Source: Chitinophaga pinensis
GTDB taxonomy: Bacteria > Bacteroidota > Bacteroidia > Chitinophagales > CAMDFR01
Reading direction: 5' to 3'
Length of the DNA stretch: 64,000 nt
Assembly (NCBI GenBank): GCA_945897725.1
Contig: CAMDFR010000006.1
Location: 1 to 64,000 of the forward strand
The translations under genes and the position numbers were made by a program. A model generated the notes under the pieces. It saw only the letters and a list, made by a program, of their open reading frames with translations, was not told the origin of the DNA and did not search any database. This document shows positions 49,156 through 57,167 of the stretch, piece by piece (the first letter of the stretch is position 1; each line of letters begins with the position of its first letter).

Positions 49156-50100
49156 CTAATCGATATTAGAATCTTTGGCACTGAAAACAGGAATTTTATG
49201 CGACTTACTTCCTTTATGATATTCTTTGTAGGCGTATCGCGCTATTCCGTCAGAAAGTCCTATTTTAGGGACATAGACGTTGTCAACTTTAGACCATTTC
49301 ATCACATTAAGATAAATTTCTAATGCTGGAACAATCACGTCTGCTCTATCTGGGTTTAAGTCGAGATCCAACATTCTATCTTCATAACTTAAGGCACTAA
49401 TATCTTTATACTGTTTGGCAAGATATTTATAATTCAAAGGTTTGCCGAGTTCTTTCATACTCATCTTGAACATTTTGTTGATGTTCCCTCCAGAGCCAAT
49501 AATTGACAAATCTTTATAATCCGCGGCTATTTCTGCCAGCCAGATTTCCATTTTAAGCCAATCCTTTTCCGTAACCGTTTCTTCCAAAACACGTAAGGTA
49601 CCGATGTTAAAAGACTTTGATTTTTTGGAAACACCTTTGTCAAACAAGGTTATTTCTGTGCTCCCTCCCCCGACATCAACATATAAAAAGTTATCTAAGC
49701 CAGTGAACAAGGCTTCCATGTGCGTGGAGAAAATAATCTCTGCTTCCAGTTTACCGCTAATCACTTCAATGTCAATTCCAGCTTCTTTTTTGATGCGCCG
49801 AATAAGTTCTTGACTATTGCTTGCGTCACGCATAGCAGAGGTGGCACAACCCTTGTAATGTACCACCTGATTTGCTTTCATCAAATGATAAAAAGCTTTC
49901 ATCGACTCTACCAATCGATCAGATGTTTCCTCACCGATGCTCCCATGCATAAATGATTCAATCCCTAATCTCACGGGTACTCTAATCAAAGATGATTTCT
50001 TGTAGAAGACTTCTGTTTCTGTTTCCATAACATTCGATATGAGTAATCGAACGGCATTGGAACCGATATCTATAGCGGCGTAGCGAGTTATATTCATCAT
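49156..50100 (-). CDS. ppx: Ppx/GppA family phosphatase (exopolyphosphatase)
   Basis: YAAIDIGSNAVRLLI, GCATSAMRDASNS, LYVDVGGGSTEITLF, IIGSGGNINKM. Confidence 0.92.
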   Translation of the reverse strand: MMNITRYAAIDIGSNAVRLLISNVMETETEVFYKKSSLIRVPVRLGIESFMHGSIGEETSDRLVESMKAFYHLMKANQVVHYKGCATSAMRDASNSQELIRRIKKEAGIDIEVISGKLEAEIIFSTHMEALFTGLDNFLYVDVGGGSTEITLFDKGVSKKSKSFNIGTLRVLEETVTEKDWLKMEIWLAEIAADYKDLSIIGSGGNINKMFKMSMKELGKPLNYKYLAKQYKDISALSYEDRMLDLDLNPDRADVIVPALEIYLNVMKWSKVDNVYVPKIGLSDGIARYAYKEYHKGSKSHKIPVFSAKDSNID

Positions 50101-50193
50101 CTTCTATTGGTTAATTTCAAAGGTACTTTAGTATGTCAGATTCCATGTTAAGTAAAAATTAATATTCAGTTCAACTTCCAATGCACAACAGTA

Positions 50194-52248
50194 CTATTTG
50201 GTCAATTTATTGGAAAGATTTTCATAGGTTGCATATTGAGATCGGAAAGCCTTACCATCTCTAATTTTCTTATGGTCATTCGCCAAGTTTTCGTCATGTA
50301 TTCTTGCTTTTACATTGTCGCGCCATTGAATTTCAAGAATATCCCGCATCTCTTGTTTTACTTTTTGATCATAGATGGGACAGCTGACTTCCACTCTAAA
50401 ATCGAGGTTTCTGGTCATCCAATCTGCCGAAGAGATATAGCAAATTTCTTCACCTCCATTCTCGAATATATAGACACGAGCATGTTCTAAAAATCTATCT
50501 ACTACACCAATCGCCTTGATGTTTTCACTCAGTCCTTTTACACCAGGCTTCAAACAACAAATGCCTCTCACAATAAGTCTAATCTTGACGCCTGCCCTAC
50601 TTGCTTCATACAATTTATTGATGAGTTGTTTGTCGGCAAGATTGTTCATCTTTAAAAAGATGCTTGCAGAACGGCCTCTTTTTGCATGCTTGATTTCATT
50701 ATCAATAAGTCTTGTGAATGTTGTTCTGGTTCCTGTTGGGGAAACCAACAAGTGTTTGTATTGAAATTTCCTTTCATTGTCTTCAAAGAAGTTAAAGACC
50801 TGTTTTACTTCGTATGCAATCTTTTGATTGGTGGTAAAAAAGCTTTTATCGGTATAAATTTCAGCGGTCTTTTCATTAAAATTACCAGTCCCTACATTGG
50901 CATAGTAAAATGATTTACCATTTTCTTTTCTGGTGATTAAACATAACTTGCTATGCACCTTAAAGCCTTTGACACCATATATTACATTGACCCCATCTTC
51001 TTGCATTTTCTTTGCCCAATAGATATTATTTTCTTCATCAAAGCGCGCTTGTAATTCTATAATCACCACCACATTTTTTCCATTTTTGGCCGCATTGATT
51101 AGGGCATTTGTCACCTTAGAATTGACAGCCACTCTATAGAGTGTGATTCGAATAGAAGATACCAAAGGATCAATCGCAGCTTCGCGCAATAAATCGATAA
51201 AATAACTAAAGGATTGATAGGGATAATGCACCATGAAATCGCCTTCCCTCATTCGTTTCATAATACTCCCTGCAGAATCAATTTCCGGATGACTCAATGG
51301 CTTTTTAGAAGGATAGACCAAGTCTTTTCGACCAAAATCTGGTATGCCAATAAAATCTTTAAAATTATGATATCGGCCACCCGCAATGAGATTATCATCC
51401 TTCAATAAATGCATTCCTCTTTTTACCTTATTGTATAAATCGAGCGGTATGTCCTTATCATAGATAAAACGTACAGGATCGCCCGATTTTCTGTTCTTCA
51501 CGCTCTTAGAAATTTTGTCTACAAAAGAATCAGCGATTTCTTCCCCAAGGTCCAACTCCGCATCCCTGGTGATTTTGATGGTATAAGCTTCGATATTTCT
51601 TGCATCCAAGGTTCTAAATAACTCGCTCAAATTATGTCGAATGATGTCATCTAGCATCATTACAAATAGCCTATCATCTTTACTTGGTACCTGTACAAAT
51701 CTGGGCATCTTGTTTGGAATCTCTATGATCGCATACTTTGTAATATTGGCACCTGCCAACATTTTCACAGCAAAATAGATCGAATGCTCTTTCATCGCAG
51801 GAAATTGCTTCGCCTGATTGAGCATGATGGGAATGATATTGGAACGTACCGACTCAGCAAAATATTCTTTCACAAAAAGCGACTGCTCCTTGCTCAACTG
51901 ATGTTCATTCAAAAAAAACACCTTTTGCTTTCGAAGTTCTGCAATGATTGAATTATACGTTGATTCAAAATCATTCTGCAGCTCTATGACTCGGTGATGG
52001 ATTTCTTCTAACAATTGCTTAGGCGTATAACCAGCCAACTCTTGAATGAGCGATCTTCCTAGCGGCAACATTCTTTTTACAGAAGCCACGCGCACTCTAA
52101 AAAACTCATCCAAATTATTACTAAAAATACCTAAGAAACGCAGGCGCTCGAACAATGGATTATGCTTGTCCATCGCCTCTTGCATCACCCGGTGGTTGAA
52201 GGATAGCCAACTAAGTTCGCGATTTATATAATCAGACTTTTGGGGCAT
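50194..52248 (-). CDS. ppk1: Polyphosphate kinase 1
   Basis: YINRELSWLSFNHRVMQEA, PLFERLRFLGIFSNNLDEFFRVRVA, GFKVHSKLCLI, YANVGTGNFNEKTAEIYTD. Confidence 0.96.
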   Translation of the reverse strand: MPQKSDYINRELSWLSFNHRVMQEAMDKHNPLFERLRFLGIFSNNLDEFFRVRVASVKRMLPLGRSLIQELAGYTPKQLLEEIHHRVIELQNDFESTYNSIIAELRKQKVFFLNEHQLSKEQSLFVKEYFAESVRSNIIPIMLNQAKQFPAMKEHSIYFAVKMLAGANITKYAIIEIPNKMPRFVQVPSKDDRLFVMMLDDIIRHNLSELFRTLDARNIEAYTIKITRDAELDLGEEIADSFVDKISKSVKNRKSGDPVRFIYDKDIPLDLYNKVKRGMHLLKDDNLIAGGRYHNFKDFIGIPDFGRKDLVYPSKKPLSHPEIDSAGSIMKRMREGDFMVHYPYQSFSYFIDLLREAAIDPLVSSIRITLYRVAVNSKVTNALINAAKNGKNVVVIIELQARFDEENNIYWAKKMQEDGVNVIYGVKGFKVHSKLCLITRKENGKSFYYANVGTGNFNEKTAEIYTDKSFFTTNQKIAYEVKQVFNFFEDNERKFQYKHLLVSPTGTRTTFTRLIDNEIKHAKRGRSASIFLKMNNLADKQLINKLYEASRAGVKIRLIVRGICCLKPGVKGLSENIKAIGVVDRFLEHARVYIFENGGEEICYISSADWMTRNLDFRVEVSCPIYDQKVKQEMRDILEIQWRDNVKARIHDENLANDHKKIRDGKAFRSQYATYENLSNKLTK

Positions 52249-52798
52249 CGTCGATCGGTTTATCTGGAGAAATTTTTAATTGCTTCTCTTCTGTGATTTT
52301 GTCCATTACCTTTTTTAATGGAAAGATAAAGTAAGCGAGTTGATGCTTATTTTGAGCCAATTTTTTCCATGAATCAACATTGAGATGCACGCAAACAATA
52401 CCACAGGTGGGTATTTCATTGGTATGAGAATCTAACAAATAATTGGCTAAATGTGTCATGGATGGATTATGTCCCACCAAAAAAACTTTCTGCACATCAT
52501 CATTCACCTCTTCTAATACGGCCAATAAATTTTCTACATAAGCCTCATACACCGATTTGTTCAGTTGAATTTTTTCGAGGGGATAGCCAAGATTGGCTGC
52601 AAAAATATGAGCCGTTTGCAAGGCTCTAGCTGCTGGTGAGGCAATGATCAAATCTGGCAGCACCTTCTTCTCCTTCAAATCGCTCGAAACTTTATGTGCT
52701 TGTAAAACGCCTCTTGACTTTAATGGTCTATCGTAATCCTGTATGGTGATATAGTCTTCGCTTGCTTTCGCATGCCTTATAATATATAGTTCTTTCAT
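52232..52798 (-). CDS. sixA: SixA-like histidine phosphatase family protein
   Basis: LYIIRHAKASEDYI (RHG-type), ASPAARALQTA, VFLVGHNPSMTHLANYL. Overlaps ppk1 by 17 nt. Confidence 0.9.
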   Translation of the reverse strand: MKELYIIRHAKASEDYITIQDYDRPLKSRGVLQAHKVSSDLKEKKVLPDLIIASPAARALQTAHIFAANLGYPLEKIQLNKSVYEAYVENLLAVLEEVNDDVQKVFLVGHNPSMTHLANYLLDSHTNEIPTCGIVCVHLNVDSWKKLAQNKHQLAYFIFPLKKVMDKITEEKQLKISPDKPIDDAPKV

Positions 52799-52848
52799 AG
52801 TTGAATCATCTCATTTTTCTCTAACAACAAGATTACTAAAAAAAACAA

Positions 52849-52882
52849 AACAGTCTCATACAATTTATGCATAAGACTGTTG
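52849..52882 (-). terminator. Intrinsic terminator of the DUF2147 gene
   Basis: AACAGTCTCATA...ATAAGACTGTT imperfect stem; T-run on the minus strand. Confidence 0.65.
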
Positions 52883-52902
52883 ATAATTAAATTGATAAAA
52901 AT

Positions 52903-53358
52903 TTACTTGGTGGTTCTCACCCATTTCGCCGTTCTACCGAAGGCTGGTAGGCCAACATAACCTCGAACATCTAAATTGTTTTTATCTAGAAGAGTCATCT
53001 TACAACTATAATCTTTTCCATTTTTAGGATCATACACATTACCATCCTGGTAATTTTTATCGTCTTCATCATAGATAAAGTTTCTCAAGATCACCAACAT
53101 CATCACTTTGGTGCTTCTTTTAGAAGCATCTGGATTGTTTTTATCCACCTTTTCTTTACCTTCTTCATTCAAGGGCTCCTTCAACCAAACGATACGACCA
53201 TAATACTTCTGGCCATTTTTAAAAATTTCAATTTTTGCTGACTTATCATCATTAAACCAAATACCCATGATATCATCCGCCCCTGCAAAGCTTAGCTTTG
53301 ATAGAAATAACAAGCCCATTAACAGAAAGCTTGCATATAATTTTGATTGCTTTTTCAT
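52903..53358 (-). CDS. DUF2147 family secreted protein
   Basis: Start at ATG 53358 (MKKQSKLYASFLLMGLLFLSKLSFAGADD). GIWFNDDKSAKIEIFKNGQKYYGRIVWLKEP...GKDYSCKMTLLDKNNLDVRGYVGLPAFGRTAKWVR. Confidence 0.88.
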   Translation of the reverse strand: MKKQSKLYASFLLMGLLFLSKLSFAGADDIMGIWFNDDKSAKIEIFKNGQKYYGRIVWLKEPLNEEGKEKVDKNNPDASKRSTKVMMLVILRNFIYDEDDKNYQDGNVYDPKNGKDYSCKMTLLDKNNLDVRGYVGLPAFGRTAKWVRTTK

Positions 53359-53422
53359 ACTTAAATGTAGTTTTTTCAAAGATATAAAATTTAAAATACT
53401 TTGCTGAAATTTCCTTTACTTG

Positions 53423-54064
53423 TTACGTGATAGCCTGCTTAAGTAAGCCTAAATAATCTGCTCTATCGATCATCTCTGCACCCAAACTTTCTAAGTGTTC
53501 GGTGTAGACCTGACAGTCAATCAACCTCAATTGATATTGCTCTAGCAAGCAGATCAAGGCCCATTTAGAACAATTTGGCTCCTTGCTAAACATGGATTCA
53601 CCGGCAAAAAAATGATGCAATAAAACACCATATAAGCCCCCTACCAACTCATTGCTTTCGTTCCATACTTCTACAGAGATGGCTACACCCTTTTCATGTA
53701 AAGAAATATAGGCTTCTTTCATCTCATCCACGATCCAAGTTCCATCCTGGTCTTTTCTTTCGATGGCACTGCAATGTTCAATCACTTCTTTAAAAGCATG
53801 ATTAAAGGTAACATGATGCTTCTTCTTTTTTATCCACTGATGCATGCTCTTCGAAACCTTCAAATGATGGGGAAATAAAACAAAACGCGGATCAGGAGAG
53901 TGCCAAAGAATAGGCTCGCCTGCTGAATACCAAGGAAAAATACCTGAACGATAGGCCAATAATAATCTTTCTACAGACAAATCTCCACCGATGGCCAATA
54001 GTCCATCCTCTTCTGCCAAATGCACAGGAGGAAACTCAATAGTATGATTTAACCGAAAAATCAA
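53423..54064 (-). CDS. aat: Leucyl/phenylalanyl-tRNA--protein transferase
   Basis: GLLAIGGDLSVERLLLAYRSGIFPWYSAGEPILWHSPDPRFVLFP; GGLYGVLLHHFFAGESMFS. Confidence 0.96.
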   Translation of the reverse strand: MIFRLNHTIEFPPVHLAEEDGLLAIGGDLSVERLLLAYRSGIFPWYSAGEPILWHSPDPRFVLFPHHLKVSKSMHQWIKKKKHHVTFNHAFKEVIEHCSAIERKDQDGTWIVDEMKEAYISLHEKGVAISVEVWNESNELVGGLYGVLLHHFFAGESMFSKEPNCSKWALICLLEQYQLRLIDCQVYTEHLESLGAEMIDRADYLGLLKQAIT

Positions 54065-54131
54065 AAGCTTTAAAATGAGGGCGTAAGAAATGTCTTGAGC
54101 AATGATAGCTCAAGGGTTTGATAGTGCAAGG

Positions 54132-54413
54132 CTACTCGATCGTAGCATTGATACCTCTTTCGCAGATGGCATCTTTATAAGGTTTTAGTTCCTCTAAAGA
54201 ACCATTTTTTACGGCTGCTTTTCCTTTATAATGCACCAACATAGAGCATTGTTCTGCTTGTTCAAAGGTATGTTTACAAACCGATACCAAGGTTTCAATC
54301 ACCCAGTCAAAGGTATTTACCTCATCATTATGTACAATCAGATTGCTTGTCTCTAAAATTTCTTCGAGTGTAAGTGTTTCTTCTTTTACAATTGTTTCAG
54401 TACTGTTTATCAT
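54132..54413 (-). CDS. clpS: ATP-dependent Clp protease adaptor ClpS
   Basis: LIVHNDEVNTFDWVIETLVSVCKHTFEQAEQCSMLVHYKGKAAVKNG. Confidence 0.92.
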   Translation of the reverse strand: MINSTETIVKEETLTLEEILETSNLIVHNDEVNTFDWVIETLVSVCKHTFEQAEQCSMLVHYKGKAAVKNGSLEELKPYKDAICERGINATIE

Positions 54414-54445
54414 CCGTGTTCTTTAATAATTTAATACAAAATTAA

Positions 54446-55330
54446 CTAAAATATTTTAATAGTATAAGTACTTTTCTTTGTGGCGCCGGATTCTAAAGCA
54501 ATAATCGCTTCTTTTTGCTGAATATCAACATATTGTCCTGTTGTATCGGCACAACCCAACCATGGTTCTACACATACATATTTCGCGGCAGGAATGGCCC
54601 AGATGCCGAGATAATCAAAATCTTTAAAATCTACTTGAACAAATTTATCGTGCGTTCTGGATTTTAAATACACAGTTCGGCTCTTCAATTCTTTTAAAAT
54701 GATGGCATCTTCCTTAAACAAAGACTCTGTGATGGGAATGATATTTTGATTATTTAATAAGGCTGTTTGCACCCCATTGAACATACCCGTAGCTTTATCA
54801 ATTCGATGCTGCGCAATGGTTTCCATTTCCTCAAATTCTATATAATAATCTTCTATGGTTTCGCCTGCTCTATAGGCAATCGCCAAAGCAGGATGCCCAC
54901 CGACACTATAAAACATGGTGTCTTCACCCGTATTTTGCACGGTATAGGTGATATGTAACTCGTTATTTTCCACTTTGTACTTGATCCATAAATCAAAAGC
55001 ATAAGGATAAATTTTAAGTGAGTCTATACTCGATGAAAGCATAAACTCTACCGATGTTTTCTCTTGTCTTAGAATATTGAACTCTGTTCGACGGGCAAAG
55101 CCATGCTTGGGCATCATGTATTTTTTACCATCGATACGCAATTCATCGTTTTCGCTCACACCAACAATTGGGAATAAAAGAGGTGCATGCCATGGCCAAA
55201 CCAATGGATCTGCTTGCCACAAATGTTCTGTATGGTCTGTTAAATCATATATGCTGCACAATTCTGCCCCTAATGATTTTATCTTTATCTGTAAGGTATC
55301 GTTCCCTATTTTGATGGTATTTAATGACAT
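54446..55330 (-). CDS. Aldose 1-epimerase family protein
   Basis: Start at ATG 55330 (MSLNTIKIGNDTLQ). ELCSIYDLTDHTEHLWQADPLVWPWHAPLLFPIVG, MPKHGFARRTEF, VGGHPALA, CVEPWLGCADT. Confidence 0.88.
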   Translation of the reverse strand: MSLNTIKIGNDTLQIKIKSLGAELCSIYDLTDHTEHLWQADPLVWPWHAPLLFPIVGVSENDELRIDGKKYMMPKHGFARRTEFNILRQEKTSVEFMLSSSIDSLKIYPYAFDLWIKYKVENNELHITYTVQNTGEDTMFYSVGGHPALAIAYRAGETIEDYYIEFEEMETIAQHRIDKATGMFNGVQTALLNNQNIIPITESLFKEDAIILKELKSRTVYLKSRTHDKFVQVDFKDFDYLGIWAIPAAKYVCVEPWLGCADTTGQYVDIQQKEAIIALESGATKKSTYTIKIF

Positions 55331-55392
55331 TGTTTTCCTCCTTTTATTTGACAAATGTATAGTATCTTTGTATTATAACAACACCCATAAAA

Positions 55393-55980
55393 ATGAAAAA
55401 AATATTAATTGCATTGCTTTCTGTCTTGATTTTCAATCAGACGATATCAGCGGCTACTACTGAACTATCCAAAGAAGAGAAAAAAGAGATTAAAACAAAG
55501 TTAAAGACCTTCAAGAAGGAGCCAGAAAAATATAAAAGTATGGTGAACAACTATACTAAATCTATTAAAGATAGAGACGTTGAATTAGAAAATACCAAAG
55601 CAGAACTTGCTCAATTAAAAGCCAGTACTGATAAAAAAATGCAAGAATGTAACGACTCATTAGCAGCGTTGCAAAACAGGTTAGCAGAAGCTTTGAAAAA
55701 CGGATCAGGCATGGCAAAATTACCAGCAGGTGAATCTTATGGCGTTCAAATTGGCAATTATAAATTCTTTGATATCACCAAATATTTTGGCTCAGATAAA
55801 TATTTAGGCAATATCGAAGCAGATGGTTCACATCAATATGTAGTGATGTATTTTACAGATCCTAGAAGCGCAGAGGCTTGTACCATGGACATTAAAAAAC
55901 TAGGTGTTAAAGATGCATTTGTGACTAAATATGTAGATGGCAAGAGAGTTCCTTTCGATATCAATAGCCTTCCTAAATAG
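55393..55980 (+). CDS. Secreted coiled-coil protein with SPOR-like C-terminal region
   Basis: Signal peptide; Lys/Glu-rich coiled coil; SYGVQIGNYKFFDITKYFG...GSHQYVVMYFTDPRSAEACTMDIKKLGVKDAFVTKYVDGKRV resembles a SPOR-type fold. Confidence 0.6.
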   Translation: MKKILIALLSVLIFNQTISAATTELSKEEKKEIKTKLKTFKKEPEKYKSMVNNYTKSIKDRDVELENTKAELAQLKASTDKKMQECNDSLAALQNRLAEALKNGSGMAKLPAGESYGVQIGNYKFFDITKYFGSDKYLGNIEADGSHQYVVMYFTDPRSAEACTMDIKKLGVKDAFVTKYVDGKRVPFDINSLPK

Positions 55981-56001
55981 GCAACCAAAAAATAAATCTG
56001 T

Positions 56002-56036
56002 AAACCCATGGTAGCTTTTATCATGGGTTTTCTTTT
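56002..56036 (+). terminator. Intrinsic terminator
   Basis: AAACCCATG-gtagcttttat-CATGGGTTT followed by TCTTTTT. Confidence 0.75.
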
Positions 56037-56045
56037 TGCAATCTT

Positions 56046-56053
56046 TATCTTTG
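56046..56053 (+). promoter_or_regulatory. Putative Bacteroidota -7 element TATCTTTG
   Basis: TATCTTTG ends 4 nt before the ATG at 56057. Confidence 0.5.
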
Positions 56054-56056
56054 AAT

Positions 56057-57067
56057 ATGTTTTATTCTATCATCATTCCTACTTTTAAACGTGCCGACGA
56101 AGTCATCGAATGCCTCGAAAGCCTAACGCATCAAAGCTTCAAAGACTTCGAAATTATTTTAGCGGATGGTACACCTGGTGAAAGTCTCGAAAAATATGTC
56201 AAAGAATATTACACTAAATTAGACTTACATTTTTTATACGAAGAATATTTAGGCGTTAGCGAGGCTCGAAATCTCGGTGCCACAAAGGCTAAAGGCGAAT
56301 ACTTTATTTTCTTAGACAGCGATTGTATCTTCCCTCCTGATTATCTTAGCAAAGTAGATGCTGCACTCAAAAGCAATCATTTAGATGCTTATGGTGGCCC
56401 CGACGCTGCACATGCCTCTTTTACTGTTTTGCAAAAAGCCATTTCTTATACCATGACTTCTATCCTCACCACTGGTGGCATTCGTGGACAGAAAAAACAT
56501 GTTGGTCAATTTCATCCACGTGGTTTTAATATGGGTATTTCTCGCAAAGCATTTGAAAAAGTGGGTGGCTACAGTACATTTAAATGTGGCGAAGATATTG
56601 AGTTGAGTATTCGTATTATCAAAGCCGGATTCAAAGTCGATCTTATTCCAGAAGCCTTTGTTTATCATAAACGCCGAAGTACCTTCAAACAATTTTACAA
56701 ACAAGTGTTTCGTTTTGGAGCGGCACGCATCAATATTTGGAGCAGACATAAAGAAGAACTTAAACTCACGCATCTCTTTCCATCTCTGTTTATCATCGGT
56801 TTTATCAAATCATTTTTTTTGGCAATCATCGCTTTGTATTTTTGTTTTACCTGTTGTTGCCCTTGGTATTTGTTCATCCCCATTGCACTCTATAAAATTT
56901 ATTTGATTGCCATTTTTGTCGATTCATCCATACAAAACAAAAGTATAAAAGTCGGAATCTATAGCATCGGTACTTGCCTTACACAGATGGCTGGCTATGG
57001 TTTTGGCTTCATCGCCAATGCCTTTGAAGTGATTGTAAAGGGCAATAAAAACGGTTTAAAATTATAA
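56057..57067 (+). CDS. Glycosyltransferase family 2
   Basis: Start reset to ATG 56057. MFYSIIIPTFKRADEVIECLESL, LGVSEARNLGATKAKGEYFIFLDSDCIFPPDYL, GGYSTFKCGEDIELSIRI; C-terminal TM segments. Confidence 0.9.
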   Translation: MFYSIIIPTFKRADEVIECLESLTHQSFKDFEIILADGTPGESLEKYVKEYYTKLDLHFLYEEYLGVSEARNLGATKAKGEYFIFLDSDCIFPPDYLSKVDAALKSNHLDAYGGPDAAHASFTVLQKAISYTMTSILTTGGIRGQKKHVGQFHPRGFNMGISRKAFEKVGGYSTFKCGEDIELSIRIIKAGFKVDLIPEAFVYHKRRSTFKQFYKQVFRFGAARINIWSRHKEELKLTHLFPSLFIIGFIKSFFLAIIALYFCFTCCCPWYLFIPIALYKIYLIAIFVDSSIQNKSIKVGIYSIGTCLTQMAGYGFGFIANAFEVIVKGNKNGLKL

Positions 57068-57167
57068 GCATTACAAATGCAAAATCTACGCTTTTTAGTT
57101 TTGGTTTTCACTATATCCGCATTTGCAACGCGGATGCTTTTAAATACAAAAAAATAGACATCCCCTT

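Noticed and set aside
48939-49181. 80-aa minus-strand ORF MPKILISISVATKF...ARQGRAICSRRYCCLSLMRG
   Set aside because: It translates through structured repeat copy 49001-49078 and overlaps the end of ppx; no protein family visible.
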